Positions 26,603 through 35,718 are shown, counted from the first letter of the stretch. The stretch: 64,000 nucleotides of DNA from Methylotuvimicrobium sp. KM2 (GCF_038051925.1 NZ_CP150634.1:3480300-3544299), one strand, 5' to 3'. Translations and numbers: made by a program. The notes: generated by a model not told the origin, from the sequence alone.

Positions 26603-26952
26603 GGCGGTAATAGCAGCGACATGAGTCCCTGGCTGAGCGTTACGACGGCGCCCAATAGATTGACACCGGCCCCCAGTCCGGCGATAAACGCATTGATTTC
26701 GGAGTCGGCTCCATTATTTCCGGAACGCGCCGCGCGCCAACAATTATTCGCCCAAAACAACAGCAGACCGGTTACGGCTACGGAACCGATTAACAGCGTC
26801 GTATTGATCCAAGTGAAAGCTCCTTGTTCGATAGGAGGCGGCACTTGTTCGCAGAAAAATGCCAAGGCCCCGTACTTCACTATAAACCAGACGATCCAGA
26901 CCGTGAGTCCTAAAGCCAGTTGCATTGGATGATATACTTCGCGCGGCCACAT
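26593..26952 (-). CDS. Small membrane protein of the oxidase operon
   Basis: A 119-residue protein with about three membrane helices (LGLTVWIVWFIVKYGALAFF, LLIGSVAVTGLLLFW and AGVNLLGAVVTLSQGLMSLL). I place the start at MWPREVYHP, whose ATG shares a base with the ctaD stop (TGATG). The position between ctaD and ctaG suggests an accessory or assembly role for the oxidase. No named family recognised. Confidence 0.75.
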   Translation of the reverse strand: MWPREVYHPMQLALGLTVWIVWFIVKYGALAFFCEQVPPPIEQGAFTWINTTLLIGSVAVTGLLLFWANNCWRAARSGNNGADSEINAFIAGLGAGVNLLGAVVTLSQGLMSLLLPPCL

Positions 26953-29474
26953 CAGGCGCTTCTCCAAGCAATAGGCAACAGAATGATGGCGATAAAAGCC
27001 AGCCAGAAAACGGCGGTCGTATAAAGCCACCAGGGTTTCACGACCGCTGTTTCGTATGGCGCGGCCTTGCCGACATAGCCATAAGCAACGCGCATAGCCT
27101 GCAACGCTGTCATGATCACGGCGAGTCCGCTGTGAAACAATTGATACATCAGTATCACCGCGATCACGGCATCATGGGCAGTTTGTGTGGCAACCAGAGA
27201 CGAGGACGACCAGGCCCAGATCAATACACAACAATGAGCCAAACCGATCGCCGCGATGCCCCACAATTGCCCCTGCAGATGGTTATCCCTGTCCGCGCGC
27301 AAGCGCCGGACGATAGAATGATTCCAAAATGTTGAGATCGTAAGTAGTCCGCCGCTGATCAGCAAAGGCTGCCAAGCCAACGGCGCCGTAGCAGGCTCTT
27401 GCCAATGCGGCGCCACGACCCGTAAGTAGAGCCAACCGAAAAGTATGGACAAAAACAGCGCGCCGTCGGCCAAAAGCGTTACGATCATGCCCCATAAACC
27501 GGGGCCATTGAAAGTGCGCGAATGCAATTGCGGATAGCCGGGTTTCACGGCAGAATCGGAATCCGTTTCAAGAAAGGCACCGTTTTTCCATGACCAGCTT
27601 AGTAATAACACCAGGCTGACCGATACCGCAATCAAGGCTAGATTATTATTGCGGATCAAAAGACTGATACATAACCCGGACAACGCCAAAGCCGAGAAAA
27701 AAGGCAGCCAGGAATTACCGGGCAAGTGAATGATTTCTCGAATAGCGCCGGAAACCGGATCTGACCCCCAGGTTTCGCGCCTGCCATGATCGATTTCGGA
27801 TAAGCGGTGATGTCCTTCAGCTATGGTTGTTTGCAGATCGGGGCTATCCCACATCGGGTGCCGCGTCGAACAGTCCGGCAAGCTGATGAAATTGTAGGGT
27901 TGGGGCGGCGTATCGGTCGCCCATTCGAGCGTATCCGCCTGCCACGGATTAGCGCCGGCAGGGCGTCCGAAGCGAAAATGCAATACGATATCGAGCAAAA
28001 CCATCGCGATACCCATAGCCATGATAAAACCACCCATCGACGATATGCTGTTGGGCAGTTCCCAGCCCAATCCGGCCGGATAGGTGTAAACGCGTCTCGG
28101 CATACCGAGCAAGCCGGTCAGGTGCATCACTAAAAATGTCGTGTTAAAACCGATAAAAGTCAGCCAGAAGCCCCAGCGCGCGAGTTTGTCCGACGGCATT
28201 CGCCCGGAGAAATGCGGCAACCAATAATAAAGACCCGCCAGCAAAGGAAAGAGCATGCCGCCGACCATCACATAATGCAAATGCGCAACGACGAAATGCG
28301 TGTCGTGTACCTGCCAGTTAAACGGCACTAAGGCCAACATGACGCCGGTCAAGCCGCCTATCATGAAGATAAATAGAAAGCCGACCAGCCATAACATCGG
28401 CACATGATAAACAGGCCTCCCAGTCCACAACGTCGCCAGCCAGGCGAACAATTGAATACCGGTAGGAATCGCCACCAGCATGCTGGCCATCGAGAAAAAC
28501 GCCTGCGCCAATTGCGGAATCCCGATCGTAAACATGTGGTGTACCCACAAACCGAAACTGATGAATCCCGTCGAGATAATGGCCAGCACGATCCATCGAT
28601 AGCCGACGATGGGTTGACGCGAGAACACCGGCAACAGGGTCGAGACGATGCCCGCGGCCGGTAAGAAAATAATATAAACTTCGGGATGGCCGAACAGCCA
28701 GAACAGATGTTGCCAAAGAATCGGGTCGCCGCCTCGTGCGACGTCGAAGAACGGCATGCCGGCAGCGCGCTCCAGTTCCAACAGGATGCTGCCTAGTATC
28801 AGTGGCGGAAAGCCGAACACGATCATCAGCGCCATGACCAGAATGTACCAGCAAAAGAGCGGCATATGCAACAATGTCATGCCGGAAGTGCGTGTGCGTA
28901 AAATCGACACGGTCAGTTCGATGCCTGCCGATACCGCCGAGATTTCGATAAACGTGATGCCGAGCAGCCAGAAGTCGACGTTCGGCCCCGGCGAGTAAAC
29001 GTCATTGGTCAACGGCGTGTACATAAACCAGCCTGCGGCCGGCGCGATGCCCAACACTAAGCTCGACATCAATATAAGGCTGCCGAAAAGGTAACACCAA
29101 TAACCGAAGGCGCTAAGACGCGGGAAAACCAAATCGCGTGCGCCGATCATTTTCGGGATCAGATACATCGCCAAACCTTCGAGCACGGGCACCGCGAACA
29201 GGAACATCATGACCGTTCCGTGCATCGTAAACAGCTGATCATAAAGCTTCGGTTCGATGATGTTCTGCTCGGGCAATGCCAGTTGCGTGCGCATCAGCAT
29301 CGCGAGCAATCCTCCGATCAGAAAGAAGATGCCGCCCGTGACCATGAAGCGAATGCCGACCGTCGTATGGTTGACGATAGTCAAGGCGCGCCAGCCGCGC
29401 GGATTGCCCCAGACCTTGAGAAATTTATCGTGCAGAGCGGCCTCGGCCTTTCGGGTTTCGTTATTCGTATTCAT
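26952..29474 (-). CDS. ctaD: Cytochrome c oxidase subunit I fused to subunit III
   Basis: An 840-residue fusion. Residues to about 540 form subunit I with haem and CuB ligands visible in MHGTVMMFLFAVP, FGHPEVYIIFLPAAG (crosslinked His-Tyr region), WVHHMFTIG and VVAHLHYVMVGG. After a loop with CSTRHPMWD, the C-terminal part (about 600-840) has the subunit III pattern RTFNGPGLWGMIVTLLADGA and LRVVAPHW. Haem-copper oxidases reduce O2 and pump protons. Start MNTNNETRK overlaps ctaC by 14 bases. Confidence 0.94.
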   Translation of the reverse strand: MNTNNETRKAEAALHDKFLKVWGNPRGWRALTIVNHTTVGIRFMVTGGIFFLIGGLLAMLMRTQLALPEQNIIEPKLYDQLFTMHGTVMMFLFAVPVLEGLAMYLIPKMIGARDLVFPRLSAFGYWCYLFGSLILMSSLVLGIAPAAGWFMYTPLTNDVYSPGPNVDFWLLGITFIEISAVSAGIELTVSILRTRTSGMTLLHMPLFCWYILVMALMIVFGFPPLILGSILLELERAAGMPFFDVARGGDPILWQHLFWLFGHPEVYIIFLPAAGIVSTLLPVFSRQPIVGYRWIVLAIISTGFISFGLWVHHMFTIGIPQLAQAFFSMASMLVAIPTGIQLFAWLATLWTGRPVYHVPMLWLVGFLFIFMIGGLTGVMLALVPFNWQVHDTHFVVAHLHYVMVGGMLFPLLAGLYYWLPHFSGRMPSDKLARWGFWLTFIGFNTTFLVMHLTGLLGMPRRVYTYPAGLGWELPNSISSMGGFIMAMGIAMVLLDIVLHFRFGRPAGANPWQADTLEWATDTPPQPYNFISLPDCSTRHPMWDSPDLQTTIAEGHHRLSEIDHGRRETWGSDPVSGAIREIIHLPGNSWLPFFSALALSGLCISLLIRNNNLALIAVSVSLVLLLSWSWKNGAFLETDSDSAVKPGYPQLHSRTFNGPGLWGMIVTLLADGALFLSILFGWLYLRVVAPHWQEPATAPLAWQPLLISGGLLTISTFWNHSIVRRLRADRDNHLQGQLWGIAAIGLAHCCVLIWAWSSSSLVATQTAHDAVIAVILMYQLFHSGLAVIMTALQAMRVAYGYVGKAAPYETAVVKPWWLYTTAVFWLAFIAIILLPIAWRSA

Positions 29475-30162
29475 ATTCCTCCAGCCACGACTCAAAATCT
29501 TCAGGCGTGTGAACCTGAATCTCCAGCATCATATGGGCGTGGCCCACTCCGCAAAATTCCGCGCACTTCCCCAAGAATTGCCCCGGCGCATCGGCTTCGA
29601 TCCGCAAGACGTTGGTGCGACCCGGAATCATATCGATCTTACCGGCCAACCTCGGCACCCAAAACGAATGAATGACATCGGCGCTGGTCACATGGATATC
29701 GACCGGCGTCCCGGCCGGCAAGTACAGTTCGTTTACCAGCACGATATCGGTATCGGCATAGCGAACCTCCCACCACCATTGATGCCCGATGACATCGATA
29801 CGCGGCACCGACTGTCCGGCAACAGGCAAAGGCAGCATGCGATAGCCCATCGGAATGCCGAAGCTTAGCAGCGCTACGATGCCGACGATAGGCAGCACCA
29901 ATCCGCCGCCGATGATCCAGTTTTGATTGATTTTATCGGCTTGCGCTTCGCTAAGCGATCGGGGTTTGCGCCGCATCGCATAAATCCATAAAGCCATGAC
30001 GACCAGCAATACCGTAACCGAAAAACCGAACATCCCCCACCACAGTCTGCTTACGGCAAGGGCCGAGGGGCCTGCGGGATTTAAAATGGATTGAGGGCCG
30101 CTGCAGCCGCTCAGCAAACTCAGCGTGATAATTAACGAAGGTAAGGTTAAACTTGGAATCAT
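29461..30162 (-). CDS. ctaC: Cytochrome c oxidase subunit II
   Basis: A 233-residue subunit II. The N-terminus MIPSLTLPSLIITLSLLSGC is a lipoprotein signal with Cys20 as likely lipid site. Two membrane helices follow (about 40-60 and 82-102), then the CuA domain with VIGHQWWWEVRY and the ligand cluster CAEFCGVGHAHMMLEI. There is no C-terminal cytochrome c domain, so this is aa3-like rather than strictly caa3. The long open extension upstream is antisense to the neighbouring gene and is not coding. Confidence 0.95.
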   Translation of the reverse strand: MIPSLTLPSLIITLSLLSGCSGPQSILNPAGPSALAVSRLWWGMFGFSVTVLLVVMALWIYAMRRKPRSLSEAQADKINQNWIIGGGLVLPIVGIVALLSFGIPMGYRMLPLPVAGQSVPRIDVIGHQWWWEVRYADTDIVLVNELYLPAGTPVDIHVTSADVIHSFWVPRLAGKIDMIPGRTNVLRIEADAPGQFLGKCAEFCGVGHAHMMLEIQVHTPEDFESWLEEYEYE

Positions 30163-30201
30163 CGTTGATAATTCCGACTTCAACCGAGAAAGGAGAGCGT
30201 T

Positions 30202-30654
30202 ATGGCGAAAGAACCCATCATCAGCCGCATGTCCATCGGCGGACATCCGATCCACCCGATGCTGATTCATTTCCCGGTAGCCTTTTTGCTCGGCTTGGTA
30301 GGCGCCGATTTGGCCTTCCTCTATACGGCCGACCCATTCTGGATTCGAGTCGGTTTGTGGTTGTCGGGTCTTGGCAGTCTCGGCGGCTGGTTTGCCGGGC
30401 TGGCAGGCTTCATCGACCTGATACTCGTTCCGCGCATCCGAAATTTGCCGATCGCGTGGATCCATGCGTTGCTGGCCGTCATGACCCTGGCGCTGGCTTC
30501 GCTCAATTGGGCATTGCGCTTTCATGACGAAAGCGGCTTCGATCTTTGGTATTTGTATCTTTCGCTGCTGACGGCGGCGTTGATTGCCGTTACCAGCATG
30601 TTGGGCGGGCAACTGGTTTATGGGCATGGCGTCGGGGTTCATTCCGAACCTTGA
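30202..30654 (+). CDS. DUF2231-family membrane protein
   Basis: A 150-residue protein with four predicted helices and the family N-terminus SIGGHPIHPMLIHFPVAFLL, whose histidines suggest metal or haem contact. Divergent from ctaC across only 39 bp, so the two promoters must overlap. A GAGAAAGGAGAG ribosome-binding site precedes the ATG. DUF2231 proteins often accompany oxidases and cytochromes, but no reaction is established. Confidence 0.85.
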   Translation: MAKEPIISRMSIGGHPIHPMLIHFPVAFLLGLVGADLAFLYTADPFWIRVGLWLSGLGSLGGWFAGLAGFIDLILVPRIRNLPIAWIHALLAVMTLALASLNWALRFHDESGFDLWYLYLSLLTAALIAVTSMLGGQLVYGHGVGVHSEP

Positions 30655-30687
30655 TACAGTCACCTTGAGATATCTCACTGTCGACTC

Positions 30688-31098
30688 CTAAAAAGGTTTG
30701 GTCAGCACAATCCAAACGATGGCCGGAATCATTATCGCCGCGGTAATTCCGATCGCTATGCACGGCAGGGTTAAGTTTTTATCGAGCGCTTGTTCCGTGC
30801 GAATTAGAATCCAGCCGTTAAGAGCATGACACAATACGAGTATCACGACCAGACTTAGCTTCAAAATGAGCCATCGGTCGATAATGCCGCTCGTCAAAAA
30901 TAAGGCCGTACCGGAAACGATTGCGGTCAAAGCGGCCGGCGTCGCTACCCCAGTAAAGATCTGGAACGTCAAGGCCTGATGACTTTGTTCTTCATGATCG
31001 GAAAAAACACCAGTAATCAGCGCGGGCAGATAAAGCAATGAACCGCACCAACAGATCACAGCCGCTATGTGTAACAGTAACAGCAAAAGCCAAAGCAT
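30688..31098 (-). CDS. CopD/HemJ-like four-helix membrane protein
   Basis: A 136-residue protein of about four membrane helices starting MLWLLLLLLHIAAVICWCGS, with the histidine in the first helix and SGIIDRWLILKLSLVVILVL, matching the CopD/UPF0093-like fold. It is convergent with the DUF2231 gene. A link to copper or haem handling for the neighbouring oxidase is plausible but inferred. Confidence 0.7.
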   Translation of the reverse strand: MLWLLLLLLHIAAVICWCGSLLYLPALITGVFSDHEEQSHQALTFQIFTGVATPAALTAIVSGTALFLTSGIIDRWLILKLSLVVILVLCHALNGWILIRTEQALDKNLTLPCIAIGITAAIMIPAIVWIVLTKPF

Positions 31099-31320
31099 AT
31101 TGTTCCCCTTTTAGGTTTGAAGTTTTTCCTAACACCTTCATAAAGTTAGTCAATTTTCAAATATCAAGGGCGTAAATTCAAAGTCCTTCCTGATTAGCAA
31201 GTTTCTTCAGCTAAAGCCCAAAGATCAGCAATTCCCTAGCAGGACGGGTTTCGTAAGTCATCCGCGTCAAGCGAAAAAAACGGCCAACCCACATCACGCT
31301 CTTTCCCAAGCTCCAGTAGC

Positions 31321-31394
31321 GTAGGTCGGGTTAGCGCAAGCGTAACCCGACATTTTGTCCATCGACATGTCGGGTTACGGCTCCGGCTAACCGG
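31321..31394. repeat. REP-type palindromic unit
   Basis: GTAGGTCGGGTTAGCGCAAG followed by CGTAACCCGACATT, then a second TGTCGGGTTACGGC arm. This is the common REP style based on TCGGGTTACGC. It lies in the 310-bp gap between the CopD-like gene and the PaaK-like gene, which contains no other feature that I see. Confidence 0.75.
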
Positions 31395-31408
31395 CAAGAG
31401 ATATGCAA

Positions 31409-32914
31409 TTAGTTTCGCGTATAACGATGTTTCACGCCTGCGGGAAAATAGTCGGGATCGGCAAAGGCATGTAAAGTCAGTTTGGGCCGCTGTCTTTCGG
31501 CTGGCGTGTAATGAGCAAATTCGCTGTTCAGGCGTAATAATTCCCGACGAATCGAGTCCGCGATCGCCGGCGCCATGGCTTCGGTCGCCTTGATGTCGGG
31601 TAATAATTCTACGGCAATATGCAAAACCTTATTTCCCTCACTGGTTTCCTGCGTTTCCAAAACGAATTTACCGGTGACCCAACGCATGATGTCGGGCTTT
31701 TCTAAACCGACCGAAACATTTTCAGGATAAATATTGGCGCCGTAATAGGATACGGTAAAGTCGGCACGGCCGAACACAAAAACGAATGGCAATTTTCGCG
31801 GCTGAAAATTCTCCGGCAGCCCCAGACCGCTTGAAGAACTCATGCCTTGCGATTCGAGGAATGCCCACATCGTATCGTATGGGATTAATCCGCCTTTATC
31901 GGCGATGTGATAGCGAACTAGAGGAACGCTGTTTTCACCGGATACGACTAAAGTCCCTTCATGCATTTCGAAAAAACGGCTGATTGGATCATACTGCACC
32001 AGCGTCGGTAAGCGCGATTCGCCGAATAATTGACGCGCGGCAGTAGGATGTTTGGCCAACCAACGGCGAATCGCTATGCTCAACGGCGTTTCGTTACCCA
32101 GTACGCCTCCATCCGCAGTACCGTACAAGGAAGCCGAATCGAAACACGGCGCGTTCGAGCCGGTGCGCTTGCCGATCAATTCACGCCATTCCTCGCTGAA
32201 TACTTCACCGGCAAATACCAATTTAGGTCGGTAGGCGTGCCAGTTTATGCCTTCGGCACTACCGGCATCGATTACGTCTTTGACGAATGGCGGATAACCC
32301 AACAGAACCGTTTGCTCGAAATGCGGCGCTAGCTCTCGGACTACTCGAAAAATCTCAGCTTTATTATTGCCCGGTGTCGCCACCATCAAAGGATAACCTT
32401 TTTGGGCTAGGTGCCAGCAACAGGAGGTCGTAAACAAACCGCCGACCCAATTGCCCAGGGCAAAACAAACGATTGCCAGGGTACGTTTTTCGTGCGCGCG
32501 GAAACTGTCGCGAAAAACTTGCTCGAAGCGTAGTGCCACATCCAGTTCGTAAGCGGCGGAGCGAGGCCAGAAAGTCGGCCGACCGGTAGATCCGGAAGAT
32601 ACCGCCACACGATCAGATCCCGTCAGGGTTCCTCCCAAGCAGCGATCCGGTAAAGGGTACGACTGCATATAATCGCTTTTGCCCATCAGCGGCAAATGGC
32701 TGAATTGTTGATAAGTCGTTATGTCGCCCGGATTGATTTGCCGCGAGTCGAGAAAATGACGATAAGCGGGGACTTCAGCCGCACAGCGTTGAAACAATTT
32801 CAGTACGCGCTCTTGTGCGTCGATATCCTTATGATCCGTCAGCAATTCATCTAAAGGAGTATTGAAAAAGCGATTAAATAGGGAGTCGTTAGCGGGCTTT
32901 AACGGGTTGGACAT
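31409..32914 (-). CDS. Phenylacetate-CoA ligase-like adenylate-forming enzyme
   Basis: A 501-residue ANL-superfamily protein. The P-loop-like AMP-binding motif VAVSSGSTGRPTFWPRS is at about residues 103-119, then GNWVGGLFTT and SLYGTADGGVLGNETP (the A5-like Y-G-T-x-D segment). A PaaK-type C-terminal domain follows (GRADFTVSYYGANIYPENVS). It would activate a carboxylic acid with ATP, then transfer to CoA or another acceptor. The substrate cannot be read from sequence. It stands as a single gene with a clear AT-rich promoter region at 32915-32999. Confidence 0.85.
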   Translation of the reverse strand: MSNPLKPANDSLFNRFFNTPLDELLTDHKDIDAQERVLKLFQRCAAEVPAYRHFLDSRQINPGDITTYQQFSHLPLMGKSDYMQSYPLPDRCLGGTLTGSDRVAVSSGSTGRPTFWPRSAAYELDVALRFEQVFRDSFRAHEKRTLAIVCFALGNWVGGLFTTSCCWHLAQKGYPLMVATPGNNKAEIFRVVRELAPHFEQTVLLGYPPFVKDVIDAGSAEGINWHAYRPKLVFAGEVFSEEWRELIGKRTGSNAPCFDSASLYGTADGGVLGNETPLSIAIRRWLAKHPTAARQLFGESRLPTLVQYDPISRFFEMHEGTLVVSGENSVPLVRYHIADKGGLIPYDTMWAFLESQGMSSSSGLGLPENFQPRKLPFVFVFGRADFTVSYYGANIYPENVSVGLEKPDIMRWVTGKFVLETQETSEGNKVLHIAVELLPDIKATEAMAPAIADSIRRELLRLNSEFAHYTPAERQRPKLTLHAFADPDYFPAGVKHRYTRN

Positions 32915-33281
32915 GGCGATTTCCTAACATTTTTGTTTAAGAAGATTCATTGTCATGCTTCTCGCTCTTTGCGACGAACAATTAAATAGCTATACTCATA
33001 TATGGACTCCTCGTTTATTGCAAGCCAAGTTTTCAAAAAATGATGTCAAAACAGAGATCAAGATTGCAGCCATATATCCGGTCTCTCAACAGAGGCTTTA
33101 TTGCCTCAGGACTCCTGATGAATCTATCCGCGCGCCTATTCCTCAACCATCGTAACGGTTTCTTAAGAACCTATGAGTATATCGGGTTGTAAAAGCACCG
33201 GTCTGACCTGTTGTTGTCATCAATGATTGTCTACTTGCCTCCGCAATCTTGTGTACTCGGTTAAATCAATCGCACTCATCA

Positions 33282-33358
33282 GGGTTATCCACGCTTTGTC
33301 CACGGGCGGAGAGCTCTCTTCTCTAGCTCGGAGCCGGTGGGCAAAGGGTGGATAACCC
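33282..33358 (-). ncRNA. Candidate guide (bridge/seek) RNA hairpin of the IS110-type element
   Basis: Arms 33282-33303 and 33337-33358 (GGGTTATCCACGCTTTGTCC and GGGCAAAGGGTGGATAACCC) form a 22-bp stem with two mismatches around a GC-rich loop. It lies in the 360-bp non-coding part downstream of the transposase, where IS1111-type elements encode their target-specifying RNA. Assignment as guide RNA is by position and structure only. Confidence 0.45.
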
Positions 33359-33373
33359 GGCCCGAAGCCCGCG

Positions 33374-34390
33374 TTAGGCAGGCGCCCCTTGATAAGCTTC
33401 ATTTTTCGTGGTCATTGCCCACAAGATGCGGGCGTTTTTGTTGGCCAGGGCAACCGCGGCCTTGTTAAAGCCGCGTCGCTCGACCAGCGACTGCAGCCAC
33501 TGGCTGAGTTGATCTGTTTTGCCAGCACAGTTTTTGACCACCGCGCGTGCACCATGAATTAAGTTGGTTCGGATATAACGATTACCCCGTTTACTGATCC
33601 CCAGATAGCGGGGTTTATCGCCGCTGCTATGCTGCCCGGGAACCAGGCCCAGACTCGCTGCATAATCTCGGCTACTGGCATAGCCTTTGCCGTCCCCGAT
33701 ATCAGATGCCACAATCGTGGCGGTGATCGGACCCACCCCGGGAACATCCAGCATACGTCGGCTTAATGCATCGGCTTGACTGAGCCTGCCAAGCCGTTTG
33801 TCTTGCTCCTTAATCGCCTTATCCAATTCTCTTAACCGTTCGGCTTGCTCCGCAATCAGCTCTCGACACAGCGCTGTTAGTCCGTTCTCGGCATCTTCTA
33901 AAATATCAGGCAATTGTTTTCTGACTTGATCGACCCCTTTGTGAATGGCAATGCCGCGCTCCAGCAAGGCTCCACGAATCTGATTCACTACAGCAGTTCG
34001 TCGTTTGACCAGATCCTGGCGTAGATTATGAAGCAGTTGCATATCTTGCTGTACTTCGGTTTTGATCGACACCACCCGCTTATTGGGCCGGCCGACCGCA
34101 TCAAAAATCGCTTGGGCATCGTTAAAATCATTCTTGTTGCCGACCACGAAGCTCTTGACAAACTTCGCGTTCAATAACATCACTTCATGGCCCAGTTTAG
34201 TTAATTCTCTAGCCCAATAATGGCTACTGCCGCACGCCTCGATACCAATCGTGCTGACCGGATAATTGGCGAAGAAGGTCAAGACTTGCGCCCGTTTGAG
34301 TTTTTTCTTGATGACTTTATTATCCGCATTCAACGTATACAGATGAAAAATGTTCTTTGCGATATCTAAACCAATTACGCTAGTATTCAT
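33374..34390 (-). CDS. IS110-family DEDD transposase
   Basis: A 338-residue transposase. The N-terminal RuvC-like domain starts VIGLDIAKNIFHLYTL (first Asp at residue 9) and includes GIEACGSSHYW and KNDFNDAQAIFDAV. The C-terminal Transposase_20 domain has LDVPGVGPITATIVASDIGD and the conserved Ser in LGLVPGQHSSGDKPRYLGIS. No frame damage; likely functional. Confidence 0.95.
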   Translation of the reverse strand: MNTSVIGLDIAKNIFHLYTLNADNKVIKKKLKRAQVLTFFANYPVSTIGIEACGSSHYWARELTKLGHEVMLLNAKFVKSFVVGNKNDFNDAQAIFDAVGRPNKRVVSIKTEVQQDMQLLHNLRQDLVKRRTAVVNQIRGALLERGIAIHKGVDQVRKQLPDILEDAENGLTALCRELIAEQAERLRELDKAIKEQDKRLGRLSQADALSRRMLDVPGVGPITATIVASDIGDGKGYASSRDYAASLGLVPGQHSSGDKPRYLGISKRGNRYIRTNLIHGARAVVKNCAGKTDQLSQWLQSLVERRGFNKAAVALANKNARILWAMTTKNEAYQGAPA

Positions 34391-34465
34391 CTCGGACTCC
34401 TCTTGTTTTGTTTTTTACTAAGGTGCTATTTGACACCAACAGAGTGAGAGGAGTCCATATCATCA

Positions 34466-34625
34466 TCGCAGATGAAAATTCGGCCTCGGGGTGCCCGTCA
34501 AAGAACGCCGTGAATACGTCCATGTAGGCTCTATGCCAGCTCCATGCTGGCAAAGCCTTTACCGAGCACCCCGAGGCCTCCTCCGGCACTGCCGAAATTT
34601 GAAGTGCAAAAGGTATAATAATAGT
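34466..34625. repeat. Dispersed hairpin repeat (intact reference copy)
   Basis: Outer arms GGCCTCGGGGTGC and GCACCCCGAGGCC surround the shared GCCGTGAATACGTCCATGTA core. It ends with CTGCCGAAATTTGAAGTGCA. It begins about 6 bp past the IS110-type element. This copy shows the uninterrupted GCCGTGAATAC site into which a palindromic mini-element is inserted at 35.5 kb. Confidence 0.8.
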
Positions 34626-34636
34626 CGACAAAATAA

Positions 34637-35335
34637 TTGTTTTTTCGAACCCATGAGTACTTGTTACTGCACACCAGCAGAGCTTCTCTTAAAGGGTTTC
34701 CGGATGAAGAAGATACCAGTCTAACTAGGCTATGTGCACTGTTTACAGACGCTGATTCCATTAGGGATGTTATTGCATTTCCAAAGAATAACTCGGGCCA
34801 CGACACCATGACAGATACACATTCCGCGTAATTATTCACACCCCTATCGTTCCCGCGCTCCGGCGTGGGAATGAAGACCGAGACGCTCTGACGTCCCGTA
34901 CCGCTGGAGCGGTACTCAGGTAATCCCACGCAGAGCGCTCGCCGTTATACACAAGTATCGGTAAACTTACTAAACAGAGGTCATCGTATACCTGGAAACG
35001 GTGCTGTTTAATAAATCTGTGAATATTGAACATCAGTGGCTTTCCCTCACCTAGCGTTAGGTGAGGGACGACGAAGGCGTCGCTCCCACAAGGGGTCGGA
35101 TGCTCTGTGGGAGCGATCCCCAGATCGCGATTTCGAAGTCGGGAACGTTGGGCGACAAAAAAATAGTATCGAGGACTCAATAGCTAAGATTGCAAAACGG
35201 TAATTTTTGACTTATGTATAACGATGAGTGCAGAGCGTGGGAACGATAATTGCCGGGGGACTGAATAGTTACCATTCCGCAATTAAAGTCGAACAACTTG
35301 ACGAACTCGGTATTTCATTGCGTCCAACACGCTAA
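34637..35335 (+). pseudogene. C-terminal fragment of an aspartyl-tRNA-synthetase-like protein, split by a mini-element
   Basis: Before the insertion the frame reads [20 protein letters not shown], then [15 protein letters not shown]; after it, IKVEQLDELGISLRPTR and stop at 35333-35335. The [14 protein letters not shown] segment is the class II AspRS C-terminal motif, and QLDELGISLR matches the usual last helix. Removing the 445-bp mini-element and one copy of CATTCCGC restores a continuous frame. The bulk of the synthetase is missing, so this is a relic. Confidence 0.65.
34828..35272. mobile_element. 445-bp mini-element with IS66-type ends, copy A (8-bp target duplication)
   Basis: Starts GTAATTATTCACACCCC and ends GGGGGACTGAATAGTTAC, the same termini as the IS66-family element at 55521-57196. 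Flanked by CATTCCGC at 34820-34827 and 35273-35280; 8-bp duplications are the IS66 hallmark. Inside lie REP-type hairpins (CCGCTCCAGCGGTAC-like) and the 97-bp core shared with 19436-19532. No transposase. Confidence 0.88.
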
Positions 35336-35485
35336 CGGGAATTTTTAGCTATGTTGAATGTCATGTTTATTGTTGAGGAAAAATTATATTGATGAAATCT
35401 TCCATGATGTCTTTGCTTGGATATTTAAGTATTATGGCTTATTCGTGTGTTTCTTTCCTCTTTAGTATTTATAACCTATCGGAGA

Positions 35486-35703
35486 TCAAAATTCGGCGCC
35501 GGGGTGCCCGTCAAAGGACGCCGTAAACCCAGCACATAAATTCCATAGCCTATTGGGCATGATTGATTACATAGATAATTTAGGTGCTGGGTAAATACAT
35601 CCATGTAGGCTCTATGCCAGCTCCATGCTGGCAAAGCCTTTGCCGAGCACCCCGGTGCCTCCTTAGGCACTGCCGAATTTTGAAGTACGAAAGGTATATT
35701 CAT
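35486..35703. repeat. Dispersed hairpin repeat interrupted by a palindromic unit
   Basis: Same family as 34466-34625 (outer arms GGCGCCGGGGTGC and GCACCCCGGTGCC), but the core is split by a 66-bp palindromic unit at 35527-35592. The upstream stretch 35336-35485 contains no supported gene. The repeat ends 15 bp before the hydrolase start, so it may affect that gene's leader. Confidence 0.8.
35527..35592. mobile_element. 66-bp palindromic mini-unit, copy 1
   Basis: Begins ACCCAGCACATAAATT and ends AATTTAGGTGCTGGGT. The inverse complement of the whole unit aligns with 38744-38810. Both copies sit directly after GCCGT within hairpin repeats; uninterrupted sites at 34.5 and 43.25 kb prove that it is an insertion. 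Confidence 0.8.
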
Positions 35704-35718
35704 AGTTATTCCTCAGTA

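Larger units (their letters stand above)
33000..34460 (-). mobile_element. IS110-family element, IS1111-like
   Basis: A perfect 13-bp inverted repeat (ATATGGACTCCTC at 33000-33012, complement at 34448-34460) brackets one transposase gene plus 360 bp of non-coding DNA downstream of it. Subterminal repeats and a long non-coding stretch after the gene are features of the IS1111 subgroup. No target duplication is expected for this family. The true tips may extend a few bases past the repeats. Confidence 0.8.

Noticed and set aside
30163..30678. Very long N-terminal extension of cytochrome oxidase subunit II.
   Set aside because: The extension is antisense to the DUF2231 gene, is rich in Gln, Arg and Asp, and precedes a clear lipoprotein signal at MIPSLTLP. 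It is not coding.
32955..33210. A small plus-strand gene upstream of the PaaK-like gene.
   Set aside because: It starts outside and runs into the IS110-type element across its inverted repeat. No ribosome-binding site or conserved sequence.
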